DNA of 64,000 nt from Alphaproteobacteria bacterium (lineage in GTDB: Bacteria; Pseudomonadota; Alphaproteobacteria; Caulobacterales; Parvularculaceae), in contig JAADIQ010000098.1 in NCBI GenBank assembly GCA_013151255.1, forward strand, positions 1 through 64,000. Direction: 5' to 3'. The notes under the pieces were generated by a model. The model had not been told where the DNA came from. It saw only the letters and a program-made list of their open reading frames with translations, and ran no database searches. Shown one piece after another: positions 49,191 through 59,535 of the stretch. Made by a program: the position numbers and the translations under genes. Every line of letters begins with the position of its first letter. The first letter of the stretch is position 1.

Positions 49191-49209
49191 AGGCCGCGGC
49201 AGGTTATGC

Positions 49210-50556
49210 TTAACCTTCCCAATCATGTTTCAGGCGCGGCGCCGTAATCATAAACAACGTCGCTGCAATGAGATAAAATACCGTTCCTGATAAAATCGCG
49301 TAGCGTAAGGATTCTTCTGCAAACCGCACCGCAAGCGAGTCTGAAAGAACGCCGATAGCTAGGTTGCCTAATCCGATGCCGATGAGGTTGTTGATGAACA
49401 AAAAAATTGCCGAAGCCGTCGCGCGCATGTTGGGCTGAACTAAATGCTGGAACGCAGAAAGCACAGGCCCGAGCCAGACGAGGCTGAGCGCCTGGATAAA
49501 CAAAAATGTGAAGAAAGTCAGAACTAGCGTATTTGAAAGCACGCCGATAATGAACAAGGGAATTGTTGCCAGAAATGCGACGGCGGGAATGATTGCATAG
49601 GCGCCTTTTTGGCGGGCCCCGTAACGGTCGGCCAACCAACCGCCGAGCCAGATTCCCGCAATCCCCCCAACCAGCAAAATTGTTCCGTAGAAATAAGATG
49701 CATAGAGCAGAGGGCCAGCATCAGGGGGCACAAGAAACGGCGGCATCCAAGAGAAAAATCCAGGAAGCGCATCGCCAAAACTACGTACAAAAAATGACGG
49801 CAGCCAAAAAATAAGACCGTATCCCATCATTGACGATGACGCGGCGCCAATGGACATGCCCCAAAAACTCTTTTTACGGATGAGTGTTCTGAAAACCACC
49901 CGAATTGACACAGGCTCAACACTTGCCGACGCCGGGTCATACTGGCCGCGTTTCGGCTCACGCACCGTAAGCCGAAATATTGGCGCGATCACAAGGCCCA
50001 TCAGGCCAACGATGATGAAGGCTGCGCGCCAGCCGATCATGTTCGTCAAAATGCCGCCGAGGATAATGCCAATTGCGCTGCCGATTGGTATGCCAAAAGA
50101 ATATATGCTCAATGCGCGCGCGCGCTGGTTGGGTGGAAAATAATCAGAGATCAAAGAATAAGCCGGCGCCACGCCGCCCGCCTCGCCGATACCGACGCCG
50201 AGGCGGGCCAGGAACAGCTGAAGAAAGTTCTGTGTGAACCCGCATACCGCCGTCATGGCGCTCCATATTACAAGTGCGGCGGTCATGATCCAGGTCCGGC
50301 TCTTGCGATCCGCGAGCCAGGCGATCGGGATGCCGAGAAAAGTATAAAACAGCGCGAAGGCCAAGCCTCCCATGAGGCTAAGCTGCGTATCGCTTAAATT
50401 TAGGTCCGCCTTGATCGGCACCGCAAGAATGCCGACAATTTGTCTGTCGATAAAATTAAATGTGTAGACCACAACAAGAATGAACAGCACCCAGGCGCGA
50501 TAGCCGTCGGTAATGGGAGGTGCGCTTTCAGACGAGCTTTTGTTTATTGCCGTCAT
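49210..50556 (-). CDS. MFS transporter
   Basis: YTFNFIDRQIVGILAVPIKADLNLSDTQLSLMGGLAFALFYTFLGIPIAWLADRKSR; GVGIGEAGGVAPAYSLISDYFPPNQRARALSIY. Confidence 0.95.
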   Translation of the reverse strand: MTAINKSSSESAPPITDGYRAWVLFILVVVYTFNFIDRQIVGILAVPIKADLNLSDTQLSLMGGLAFALFYTFLGIPIAWLADRKSRTWIMTAALVIWSAMTAVCGFTQNFLQLFLARLGVGIGEAGGVAPAYSLISDYFPPNQRARALSIYSFGIPIGSAIGIILGGILTNMIGWRAAFIIVGLMGLVIAPIFRLTVREPKRGQYDPASASVEPVSIRVVFRTLIRKKSFWGMSIGAASSSMMGYGLIFWLPSFFVRSFGDALPGFFSWMPPFLVPPDAGPLLYASYFYGTILLVGGIAGIWLGGWLADRYGARQKGAYAIIPAVAFLATIPLFIIGVLSNTLVLTFFTFLFIQALSLVWLGPVLSAFQHLVQPNMRATASAIFLFINNLIGIGLGNLAIGVLSDSLAVRFAEESLRYAILSGTVFYLIAATLFMITAPRLKHDWEG

Positions 50557-51500
50557 TGATGTGTTCCAGCAGCTTCGTTTAGAAATGAGATTGCGTCTCG
50601 CACAGTGGTTTCAGAAATCTCTTCCTGAGGAACATGGCCTGCGCCATCATAAATGATGAGCCGCGCATCGGCTATTGCCGCTTCCATCCGCAGCCCGTGG
50701 TCGACGGGGATTAGCTTATCCTGACGTCCCCACATGACCAGTACGGGAGCGCTGATGCGGGCAAGATCAGGATTTGGGTCCGGCAAAGTGAACTCGCGCA
50801 AATGCTCCACGAACGCATCGCCATTACCTTTGCGGCGCATCATATCACGAGCGAGTGCGACACGCTCGTCTGTGATGTTTGCACTGTCGGCATAAAGAAA
50901 CTTCATTGATGCGCGCACGCCCTGTTCTGGCGCGGTGCGCAAAAATATTTCTATCGCAGGCGGAATAGGCGCCGGGACATCCGTCACGCCATTCATGGGA
51001 TAGGCGCCGGCATCGATAAGGATCAGGCGATCAACCCGTTCCGGGTTGTTGACGGCAAACCGCCATGCAATGAGCCCGCCCAGAGAATTGCCGGCAATGT
51101 GGGCCTTATTTACCGCCAACGCGTCCATCACCTCTTCAAGGAACGCCGCACGCTCCTGAGGCGAATAGCGTTTTTGCGGGTCCGGACCGGTGAGGCCGTG
51201 CCCGAGCAAGTCGTAGCGAATAACACGGTGCGTTTTGGAAAGCTCTTGCGCCCAGCCGTCCCATGTCTCGAGGCTAAAAGTGAAGCCGTGAAGCAATATT
51301 ATCACGGGCCCATCGGTAGGCCCTTCCTCCCTGACGCGCACGCGGACGCCCGCGATATCAATAAAACGATCCGCACTGGTTAGATATTTCGGTTCTGATG
51401 AAGAGACAGAAACACCCCGCGCCGATTTCCAATAGGCATAGCCAACGGCCGCGACGCCAAAAACAACGATGATGAAAATTGCGAGCAGGATTTGTTTCAC
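50553..51500 (-). CDS. alpha/beta hydrolase
   Basis: VIILLHGFTFSLETWDGWAQEL; AHIAGNSLGGLIAWRFA; VLVMWGRQDKLIPVDHG; GAGHVPQEE. Confidence 0.93.
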   Translation of the reverse strand: MKQILLAIFIIVVFGVAAVGYAYWKSARGVSVSSSEPKYLTSADRFIDIAGVRVRVREEGPTDGPVIILLHGFTFSLETWDGWAQELSKTHRVIRYDLLGHGLTGPDPQKRYSPQERAAFLEEVMDALAVNKAHIAGNSLGGLIAWRFAVNNPERVDRLILIDAGAYPMNGVTDVPAPIPPAIEIFLRTAPEQGVRASMKFLYADSANITDERVALARDMMRRKGNGDAFVEHLREFTLPDPNPDLARISAPVLVMWGRQDKLIPVDHGLRMEAAIADARLIIYDGAGHVPQEEISETTVRDAISFLNEAAGTHQ

Positions 51501-51592
51501 GGGCCGGCTTCCCCTCAGGCTGGTTGTTCATATGACGAGGCGGCGATCATACATAGATCGCCGCCCCCGGCTCTAGGAAGGGAGTAAATATC

Positions 51593-53950
51593 CTAGAACC
51601 GTACAGAAACCGTGCCTGTCACCGTGCGCGGCGGACCGAAGAAGGCCGTTTCAACACCCTCAACACCCAGTGTCGACGTCAGCGGCGAGACAAAGCTGCC
51701 ATCCAAATTCTGAGCCAGGAAATTATATCCCGCAACGCGATATTCACGATCAAATAAGTTCTTACCGTGAACGCCAGCTTGCAGGCGCCCATCATCAGAC
51801 GTCCACACCAGGCTGGCGTCAAACAGACCGTACCCGCCCTGATCGAGAAATGCGTTTGGCGTCTCGAAAATATGCGTCCGCGATTTGTAAGACGTTTGCG
51901 TAATGAGCGCGAGATCGCCGCCTGCCATTGGGTGTGTATAGTTGGTGGTGATCGCGCCGGAAAATTCCGGCGTATTTTGAATAACGCGTGAACTTGCAAT
52001 ATCAACCGGAGGCGTGCCGGTTACAAACTCGGTATAGCGCGCATCAATCCAACCACCGCCCCAACTGACCGTGAAGCTGTCGCCTGCGCCAAACAAATCT
52101 TCGCCAACAAGCGCGCGGCCTTCCCATTCAATGCCATAGAATTCGGCGCCGCCCGCATTGGTCGTTATGCCAATAAAGGTCGGCGCCATAGTGATTGGGT
52201 CAATACCGCCCTGGGAGCCTGGGATCTGCACGTTTTTATAATCGGCATAGAAAAAGGCGAGGTTGGATGTGATCCGCCCCTCTGCAAGAGAAGATTTCCA
52301 ACCTATTTCATAGCTATCGACTTCTTCCGGTTCGAATTTAAAGAATTCAAAAATGTCGTCCCCATCGACATCGCCATCGCCGTCAAAATCAATCGTGACC
52401 GCAGAGGATTGCCCCCGTGGATCAAACCCGCCGCCCTTGAAGCCCTGCGAATAGGAAACATAGAAATTATGATCGCCATTCGGGCTCCAGCCAAGAGATA
52501 CGCGCGGGCTGAAATCGGTAAACCTCTCCGATCCTTGAAAATCCGATGTCGTGGCGATGAGCGTCGATGTTGTCCCGCCAAATAACGGCGTGTTGCCGCC
52601 GATAAACGTTTGCCGCAACACGCGCGCCGAACGTTTGTCGCTTGTATAGCGTCCACCGACAGCGAGTTCGATGCCTTGAACGCCAAAAATTTCTTCCAGG
52701 TCGAAGGTTACGTCCCCGAAGATCGACCAGGAATTGGTGTCCACATCGCCGAGCGTATTTGCGTTAAGACCTGGTAGGCTGATTAAAGTCCCAACGACAT
52801 CAAGTATGACGTCAAAAGTATCAAACGCATTTGCATCGATATAATAGAACCCAAGCACACCTGCGACCGCATCACTCTCATAGAGCAATTGCAGCTCTTC
52901 CGTAAATTGTTCATTTTGATAGATTACAGGAACGTCGAGATCAGCGCCGGGCAAAGCATCAAAGTCGATTTGCTGAATATTATCGTCCTTACGATATGCC
53001 GCAATATTCTTCAGCGTCCACTGATCGTTCAGCGCAATCTCGACATGCAGTGCGCCGCCATAAGCTTCGGCTTCGTTCTGTCCGGTAATGCCGCCGCGGG
53101 AATCGTAAACATTGTCAAGCACGGGCGCAGCTGTGAACAGGCTGGGAATAAGTCTGTGCCCGCCTTTCGGGTTTGACTTGTCTTTGAGATAATCGCCGCT
53201 CAGGCGGATAAAGACTTTGTCGTTGTCATATTCAGCGCTGGCGCGGAATGCGAGAACGTCCTTATCATAATTTTCTGCGCCCGTTGTCAGGTTTGTTCCA
53301 AACCCGTTACGCGAGAGATACGCTACCGATCCGCCAACTGATAAAGTATCGCTCAAAGGCATGGCTGCCGTACCAACAATATCAAGCTGGCCAAATGTAC
53401 CGCCGGATGCGCGAAGCTTGGCCATCGGTTCGTTGCCCAGTCGCTTGGTGACATATTTTATCGCGCCGCCAACGGAGTTGCGGCCGTATAAAGTTCCTTG
53501 CGGTCCGCGCAAAACCTCGATGCGTTCGACGTCATAAATATCGAGGACGGCGGCTTGCGGGCGGTTGAGGTATATATCATCGACATAAATACCGACGCCG
53601 GCTTCAAAGCCGGCGACAGGGTCCTGCTGGCCGACGCCGCGAATGAACGCTGTCAGGGTCGAGTTCGTGCCGCGCGAGACTTTCAAGGTAGTGTTCGGAA
53701 TCGACTGCGTTAGATAGGTTATGTCCTGCGCGCCGACTTGTTCTAGGGCTTCGCCGCTAATCGCCGTGACGGCGATCGGCACATCCCGCAGGGATTCATC
53801 GCGCCGCCGGGCGGAGACGATAATGACATCGCGATTGGCCGCATCGCCATCCTGGGCGATCGCCGGCGCTGGCGCCATTATCAGCAATGGCGCGATCGCT
53901 GCTCCCGCTGCAAGCGCAGACTTGAAATTGTTATACATTCGCTTCCTCAT
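51593..53950 (-). CDS. TonB-dependent receptor
   Basis: NRDVIIVSARRRDESLRDVPIAVTAISGEALEQVGAQDITYLTQSIPN; LRGPQGTLYGRNSVGGAIKYVTKRL; terminal VTGTVSVRF. Confidence 0.96.
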   Translation of the reverse strand: MRKRMYNNFKSALAAGAAIAPLLIMAPAPAIAQDGDAANRDVIIVSARRRDESLRDVPIAVTAISGEALEQVGAQDITYLTQSIPNTTLKVSRGTNSTLTAFIRGVGQQDPVAGFEAGVGIYVDDIYLNRPQAAVLDIYDVERIEVLRGPQGTLYGRNSVGGAIKYVTKRLGNEPMAKLRASGGTFGQLDIVGTAAMPLSDTLSVGGSVAYLSRNGFGTNLTTGAENYDKDVLAFRASAEYDNDKVFIRLSGDYLKDKSNPKGGHRLIPSLFTAAPVLDNVYDSRGGITGQNEAEAYGGALHVEIALNDQWTLKNIAAYRKDDNIQQIDFDALPGADLDVPVIYQNEQFTEELQLLYESDAVAGVLGFYYIDANAFDTFDVILDVVGTLISLPGLNANTLGDVDTNSWSIFGDVTFDLEEIFGVQGIELAVGGRYTSDKRSARVLRQTFIGGNTPLFGGTTSTLIATTSDFQGSERFTDFSPRVSLGWSPNGDHNFYVSYSQGFKGGGFDPRGQSSAVTIDFDGDGDVDGDDIFEFFKFEPEEVDSYEIGWKSSLAEGRITSNLAFFYADYKNVQIPGSQGGIDPITMAPTFIGITTNAGGAEFYGIEWEGRALVGEDLFGAGDSFTVSWGGGWIDARYTEFVTGTPPVDIASSRVIQNTPEFSGAITTNYTHPMAGGDLALITQTSYKSRTHIFETPNAFLDQGGYGLFDASLVWTSDDGRLQAGVHGKNLFDREYRVAGYNFLAQNLDGSFVSPLTSTLGVEGVETAFFGPPRTVTGTVSVRF

Positions 53951-53968
53951 GGGTTTACCCCTCCCTGG

Positions 53969-54838
53969 CTAATGCGCCGCCACGATAAACGGCGTGTTAC
54001 TGATCGTTTTGGAACTCAATTTTTCAATGAAAGTAATAAGCCGCTCATTGAAGCGGTCAGGCTCTTCCAAATGAGGCGCATGGCCGGAATTTGGAAAGCT
54101 TGCAATTTCGCAATTCGGTATTTCGGAGGCGACAAACTGGCTTGTCGCCTCTGGATATAGTTGACTCTGCTCACCATAGATGACGAGCGTTGGGATGTTC
54201 AATAATCGTATTGTTTTTCGAAAATCCTGAACCGCCATGGACTCCCATAGGTCGGCCATGGTTTCTGCATTCAGTGCGTTCGCCTCTTCGATCATCTCCG
54301 CGATATGCACGCCATGGTTGGTTTTTCTGTTTGGCGAAAAAATTCTGGGTACGAACTGATGGACCATCGCTGGCCAGTCCTGGCGCATGGCTTGCGCCGC
54401 GCGCAATGCCGCAAGCGGCCGGCGGCCGTCAGAAAGACCAAGCTGCCAGGAGGCGTCATTAGAAATGCGTGGGCTCATGTCGATGATGACAAGACCGCTG
54501 ACGCGGCGAGCGAATATTTCCTGCGTCATCGCCTCCCACGCGACCATGGCGCCCATGGACCAACCGACGCAAACTGCTTCTTGAAGATTAAGCTGCTCAA
54601 AAATCTCGACAAGATCAGCGCCAAGCCGTTCAACCGTCGCCGCTGCATCATGGGAAGCGGAATGGCGGTGCCCGCGCAGATCAAACGAGATAACCTGATA
54701 GTTTTTTGACAGCGCATCATGCTGCGGCTCAAACATACCGCCATGCATTGCCCAGCCGTGAACAAACACCACAGGCCGGCCTTCACCCGATATTGTCAGG
54801 TTGATTTTAGCGCCGTCGCTAAGGGTCAGTGTCGTCAT
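53969..54838 (-). CDS. alpha/beta hydrolase
   Basis: RPVVFVHGWAMHGGMFEPQ; AVCVGWSMGAMVAWEA; LVIYGEQSQLYPE; SGHAPHLEEPDRF. Start MTTLTLSDGAK (54838) preferred over the ORF-track start 55096, which would overlap TetR. Confidence 0.9.
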   Translation of the reverse strand: MTTLTLSDGAKINLTISGEGRPVVFVHGWAMHGGMFEPQHDALSKNYQVISFDLRGHRHSASHDAAATVERLGADLVEIFEQLNLQEAVCVGWSMGAMVAWEAMTQEIFARRVSGLVIIDMSPRISNDASWQLGLSDGRRPLAALRAAQAMRQDWPAMVHQFVPRIFSPNRKTNHGVHIAEMIEEANALNAETMADLWESMAVQDFRKTIRLLNIPTLVIYGEQSQLYPEATSQFVASEIPNCEIASFPNSGHAPHLEEPDRFNERLITFIEKLSSKTISNTPFIVAAH

Positions 54839-54926
54839 GGCGGCGTCGGCTTCCTCCAATATCTTCGCCGGCGGCTGGAGAGAAATCCACGCCGGGCTTG
54901 CCTTTGAGGGCCGATTGGGCTCATGA

Positions 54927-54964
54927 TGAAACATGAACCAACAATCATATTGAAACATGAACCA
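54927..54964. promoter_or_regulatory. 14-bp direct repeat TGAAACATGAACCA x2 at the TetR/hydrolase divergent promoter
   Basis: 54927-54940 and 54951-54964, identical copies with starts 24 bp apart; second overlaps the TetR start region. Confidence 0.5.
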
Positions 54965-55577
54965 GTTATCAGATTTTGTCCATAGCCTTTCGGAAAAGAC
55001 GCCAAAAACCGCGCGGGGACGGCGAACCTGGCAAAAACTCCTGGATTCGGCGGAAAAAGAATTTGGTGATCGCGGCTTCCATGAGGCGGCGATCAACCGG
55101 ATTACTGAAAATGCCGGCGTCGCGATGGGGACATTTTATGTCCATTTTCAAAGCAAGGAGGCGATCTTCCGGGCGCTCGTCGCCTATATGGGCCATCTGA
55201 CGCGACGCTGGATCGCTGAGCGAGTGGCCGATGCTCCCAATCGGCTCGCCGCTGAGCGCCAGGGGTTGGAAGCGTTCATCGAATTCGTCCGTGAACACGG
55301 CGACCTTTACCGCATCGTCAATGAGGCCCAATTCGTCGCGCCCGACGCCTATCGCGAATATTATTCGGAATTTGCCAAAGCCTATCAGCGCCGGCTGGAA
55401 GACGCCGTTGCAAATAACGAAATCAAACCCGGCGATGATGAGCAACGTGCATGGGCGCTGATCGGCGCAAGTGTCTTTTTAGGCATGCGCTATGGCGTAT
55501 GGGATGATGCGCGCCCCGCAAGCGAGGTTGCCAAGGGCGCGGCAGATCTTTTCGAGTTCGGTTTAAAACCGGAGTGA
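54957..55577 (+). CDS. TetR/AcrR-family transcriptional regulator
   Basis: WQKLLDSAEKEFGDRGFHEAAINRITENAGVAMGTFYVHFQSKEAIFRALV. Confidence 0.92.
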   Translation: MNQLSDFVHSLSEKTPKTARGRRTWQKLLDSAEKEFGDRGFHEAAINRITENAGVAMGTFYVHFQSKEAIFRALVAYMGHLTRRWIAERVADAPNRLAAERQGLEAFIEFVREHGDLYRIVNEAQFVAPDAYREYYSEFAKAYQRRLEDAVANNEIKPGDDEQRAWALIGASVFLGMRYGVWDDARPASEVAKGAADLFEFGLKPE

Positions 55578-55593
55578 CAATCAAGCAGTTGCG

Positions 55594-57102
55594 ATGAAAG
55601 AAATACCGGACCTGATTGCAAAGCGGGCCATACTGACGCCGGACAAAACGGCGATGGTCGATCTCCTGTCGGGTACATCTACAACTTATCGCACGCTAGA
55701 CAGGTCTGCGATTGACGCGGCAAACATGCTCGCCGGATTGGGCGTTGCCGCGCAGGATCGTGTCGCCATTTTATGCCGCAATCGGATTGAGTTTTTTGAG
55801 CTGCTCTTTGCTTGCGCTAAGCTTGGCGCCCTCCTGGTTCCCTTGAATTGGCGCATGCCTGATAAAGAGTTAAAGACGATTATTGATGATTGCCGCCCGA
55901 AGCTTGTGCTGACTGGTGCGGAAGATCGAGGCAAATTAACGGGCGTTGCAGCGGACGCAACTATTATTGAGCTGGATAGTCCCGATACGAATGGCTATCG
56001 CGCACGTTGCGCCGCCGCCGACCACACGCCTCTGCGCGAGTTCTGGCCGGGCGATGAGCCCTGGTATCTGCTCTACACATCCGGCACGACGGGCAAACCC
56101 AAAGCCGTCATTCAGACCTATCAGATGGCGGTCGTCAACTACATCAATGTGCGGCAAGCCATTGATCTGCGCGCCGAAGATGTCACCTTAAATTTCCTGC
56201 CCTTGTTCCATACCGCCGGCATCAACCTTTATACGCTGCCATTTTTGTTTGCAGGCGGTGAGGTAAAAATCTTACCGAGCTTTGATGTCGAAAAAACTAT
56301 CGCCTTGCTAGAGGGCGGCGCCGTCAACGCCTTTTTCGGCGTCCCTGCGGTTTATCAAGAAATCAGCCTACACCCTAAATTTGTGGATGCGGATTTATCG
56401 AAAGTCAGGAGCTGGGGATGCGGCGGCGCGCCCCTGCCAGACATATTGGTTGAAAAATTCGCCAAACGCGGCGCGCTTGTTTGCAACGGATATGGCATGA
56501 CAGAGACAGGCCCCACGGCATTTTTAATGGATGAGGCTCACGTTACGCAAAAAATTGGCGCTGCCGGTCGGCCCCAAATGATGACCGCGGCGCGCATTGT
56601 GGCGAGTAACGGCCAGGAAACCGAACCCGGAAAAACTGGTGAGATACAGCTGAAAGGCCCAGGCATTACACCGGGCTATTGGAATGCGCCCGACGCGACA
56701 AAAGCAGCGTTTACGGATGATGGCTGGCTCAAAACCGGCGATCTGGCGAAGACAGACGCCGACGGTTTCACCTATATTGTCGGTCGATCAAAAGACATGT
56801 TCATTTCCGGCGGCGAAAACATCTACCCGGCGGAAGTTGAAAATATCTACGCCAAGCACCCGGCAGTGCTGGAAGCGGCGATCATCGGCGTCAAGGATGA
56901 AAAATGGGGGGAAGCCGGCCAAGCTTACATCCTGTTGCGAGAGGAGGAGGCAGTCAGCGCAGAAGAACTGACACGTTACGGCCGCGACCACCTTGCGGCG
57001 TATAAAGTACCCAAGTCGTTTGTCTTTGTTGATGCGTTCCCGAGAACTGCAGCCGGCAAGGTTCAAAAACACTTGTTGGCGGCGAAAAATCTAAGCTCAT
57101 GA
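55594..57102 (+). CDS. acyl-CoA synthetase (AMP-binding)
   Basis: LLYTSGTTGKPKAVIQTYQ; GYGMTETGPTAF; GRSKDMFISGGENIYPAEVEN; TAAGKVQKHLL. Confidence 0.94.
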   Translation: MKEIPDLIAKRAILTPDKTAMVDLLSGTSTTYRTLDRSAIDAANMLAGLGVAAQDRVAILCRNRIEFFELLFACAKLGALLVPLNWRMPDKELKTIIDDCRPKLVLTGAEDRGKLTGVAADATIIELDSPDTNGYRARCAAADHTPLREFWPGDEPWYLLYTSGTTGKPKAVIQTYQMAVVNYINVRQAIDLRAEDVTLNFLPLFHTAGINLYTLPFLFAGGEVKILPSFDVEKTIALLEGGAVNAFFGVPAVYQEISLHPKFVDADLSKVRSWGCGGAPLPDILVEKFAKRGALVCNGYGMTETGPTAFLMDEAHVTQKIGAAGRPQMMTAARIVASNGQETEPGKTGEIQLKGPGITPGYWNAPDATKAAFTDDGWLKTGDLAKTDADGFTYIVGRSKDMFISGGENIYPAEVENIYAKHPAVLEAAIIGVKDEKWGEAGQAYILLREEEAVSAEELTRYGRDHLAAYKVPKSFVFVDAFPRTAAGKVQKHLLAAKNLSS

Positions 57103-57500
57103 ACGCAATCCCTAAAACGCACATCGCCATAGACCGCACGCTCACGCAGGATGATTTTGATGCGTTCGCGGCGTTAAGCGGAGATGACAACCCAATTCAC
57201 GTTGATCCTACGTTTTCAGCCCGCACAAACTTTGGGCGGACGGTTTCACACGGCATGCTGCTTTACACGATCCTGCGCGGCCTGGCGGATCAACTGGCGC
57301 CAGGAGCGCGGCAAGTCTCGCAGGAGTTGAAATTCCCCGCCCCCGCCTATGCCGGCGAACCGATCCGCTTTGAGGCAAGCCTCACCGAACATAATTCTTC
57401 GCACTGGTCGGTGACGATGCGCGCAACCAGAACCCATGACCAGACATCCGTCTGCGAAGGGTTGTGCATACTCGAATCCACCCAAAGGCGCGCTCAATGA
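57099..57500 (+). CDS. MaoC-like hotdog-fold dehydratase
   Basis: QDDFDAFAALSGDDNPIHVDPTFSARTNFGRTVSHGMLLYTILRG hydratase-2-like motif. Confidence 0.88.
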   Translation: MNAIPKTHIAIDRTLTQDDFDAFAALSGDDNPIHVDPTFSARTNFGRTVSHGMLLYTILRGLADQLAPGARQVSQELKFPAPAYAGEPIRFEASLTEHNSSHWSVTMRATRTHDQTSVCEGLCILESTQRRAQ

Positions 57501-57856
57501 ATGTCGGAGACAGATCGCAAATCGAACGGTCCTTTACCGAAAGCGATGTCGCCGCATATGTGTCGCTCGGCGGCGCACCGACAAACAACGATACCGTCCC
57601 CGAGCCGATGATCGCCGCCCTTTTTTCCTACCTGCTTGGCATGCGCCTCCCAGGGCCAGGTACAAACTACCTCAAGCAGTCTCTAGAATTTTACAGCGCC
57701 GCCAAGATCGGCGACATGCTAACGGCAAACGTCGAAATCATCCGTATCAGACCGGAAAAGTCATTAGTTTATTTAACAACCCTATGCGTCAACGAATGCG
57801 GCGAGGAAATTAATTCGGGACGCGCTCTCGTGCGCGTAAATGATGTTGAGCGCTAA
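57497..57856 (+). CDS. MaoC-like hotdog-fold protein, second copy
   Basis: QIERSFTESDVAAYVSLGGAPTNNDTVPEPMIAALFSYLLGMRLPGPGTNYLKQSLEFYSAAKIGD; ATGA overlap with preceding gene. Confidence 0.8.
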   Translation: MNVGDRSQIERSFTESDVAAYVSLGGAPTNNDTVPEPMIAALFSYLLGMRLPGPGTNYLKQSLEFYSAAKIGDMLTANVEIIRIRPEKSLVYLTTLCVNECGEEINSGRALVRVNDVER

Positions 57857-58083
57857 TCCAACAAAAAGTTACTGCGTGTTGCTCACACGGGAAAAAGAAT
57901 AATAGGCATAAGAAATTCCGCGCGCCGCATTACTGGAACAAGTCGCTTTGTCGGCGAGCGGTCTACCGCAGAACTTACTCGGTTCAATTTTTTTTGGGGC
58001 AAAGGATGCCCGAAAATATATTACTTAATTTGGTTTAAGATTCATCGAGAAGGCCAAGCGCTCAAGGTTCCAATTATGTCATC

Positions 58084-59535
58084 TCAGACTTCAAGGCAAA
58101 GATATTTTGTTTCGAGATATTCTTCGACGCCCTGACGCCCGCCTTCTCTTCCGAGCCCGGATTGTTTGACGCCGCCAAAGGGCGCGACTTCCGTTGAGAT
58201 GATGCCGGTGTTAATACCCACCATGCCGGCCTCAATCGCTTCAGCGGTTTTGAATGCGCGCGATAGGTTTTGCGTGAACAGATAAGCGGCCAGTCCGAAT
58301 TGCGTATCATTGGCGAGAGCAATGGCCTCATCATCAGTTTTGAATTTTATCACCGGGGCCAGCGGCCCGAAGGTCTCTTCATGAGCGATTTTCATGGTCT
58401 GCGTGGCGCCAGTCAAAACCGTTGGTTCAAAAAATAAGCCGCCGCGTGCGTGCGGCTTCCCGCCGGTTGTTACCGAGGCGCCTTTATCTAAGGCGTCGGC
58501 TAAATGCGCCTCGACCTTGTCCACCGCCGCCGCATCAATCAGCGGGCCGATTTGCACGCCGTCATCCATGCCGTCGCCAACATTCAACGTCGAAGCAAGC
58601 CGCGATAGTCTTTCAACAAACCCATCATATGCACCCTCTTGAACATAGATGCGATTAGCGCTGACGCATGTCTGGCCTGCATTTCGAAACTTGCATAAAA
58701 TTGCCGCAGCGGCGGCTTTGTCTAAATCGGCGTCATCAAGAACCATAAAAGGCGCATTGCCGCCCAGCTCTAAGGATAGTTTTTTGATCGTGTCCGCACA
58801 TTGGCGCATCAACAGCCGGCCAACTTCCGTCGAGCCTGTAAAAGTCAGCTTACGAATGGCCTCATTGGCTGTAAGCTCACCGCCGATCTTGGCGGCATCG
58901 CCAGTGATAACTGAAAAAACGCCGGGCGGCAGTCCCGCTTTGTCGCCGAGTGAAGCTAACGCAAGCGCAGACAGCGGCGTTTGCTCCGCGGGCTTCACGA
59001 TCATCGCACACCCCGCAGCAAGCGCGGCGCCGGCTTTTCGCGTAATCATCGCATTGGGAAAATTCCACGGCGTAATTGCTGCTGTTATCCCCACAGGCTG
59101 TTTGATTGTGATCAGTCTTTTGTCACGCATATGGCCTGGGATTGTTTCTCCGTAGGTACGCTTTGCCTCCTCCGCAAACCATTCAATGAAAGAAGCGCCA
59201 TAGGCGATCTCTCCGCGCGCTTCTGCGAGTGGTTTTCCCTGCTCAAGCGTTAAAAGGCGCGCCAGATCTTCCTGCTCGGCCATGATCAACTCAAACCAGC
59301 GCCGAAGGATTACGCTTCGTTCTTTCCCTGTCTGCTCACGCCATTGTTCGAACGCAGGGCCCGCTGCGGTGATGGCTGCGCGGGCCTCACCGGCGCCCAT
59401 ATTGGGGACGCTGGCGATGACCGCTCCGGTCGAGGGATTGCTGACATCAAACGTCGTACCGTCATCGGCGCCGCGCCATTCACCGCCAATATAAGCCTTA
59501 TCATTAATCAGATGCGCAACCACTGCTCGCTCCAT
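58084..59535 (-). CDS. NAD(P)-dependent succinate-semialdehyde dehydrogenase family protein
   Basis: TPWNFPNAMITRKAGAALAAGC; KKLSLELGGNAPFMVLDDADLDKAAAAAILCKFRNAGQTCVSANRIYVQ; GGVKQSGLGREGGRQGVEEYLETKYLC. Confidence 0.92.
   Translation of the reverse strand: MERAVVAHLINDKAYIGGEWRGADDGTTFDVSNPSTGAVIASVPNMGAGEARAAITAAGPAFEQWREQTGKERSVILRRWFELIMAEQEDLARLLTLEQGKPLAEARGEIAYGASFIEWFAEEAKRTYGETIPGHMRDKRLITIKQPVGITAAITPWNFPNAMITRKAGAALAAGCAMIVKPAEQTPLSALALASLGDKAGLPPGVFSVITGDAAKIGGELTANEAIRKLTFTGSTEVGRLLMRQCADTIKKLSLELGGNAPFMVLDDADLDKAAAAAILCKFRNAGQTCVSANRIYVQEGAYDGFVERLSRLASTLNVGDGMDDGVQIGPLIDAAAVDKVEAHLADALDKGASVTTGGKPHARGGLFFEPTVLTGATQTMKIAHEETFGPLAPVIKFKTDDEAIALANDTQFGLAAYLFTQNLSRAFKTAEAIEAGMVGINTGIISTEVAPFGGVKQSGLGREGGRQGVEEYLETKYLCLEV

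Noticed and set aside
46982-49200. Insertion sequence or transposon explaining the decayed region
   Set aside because: No transposase ORF, terminal inverted repeats or target duplications identified by eye; simple indel decay is sufficient.
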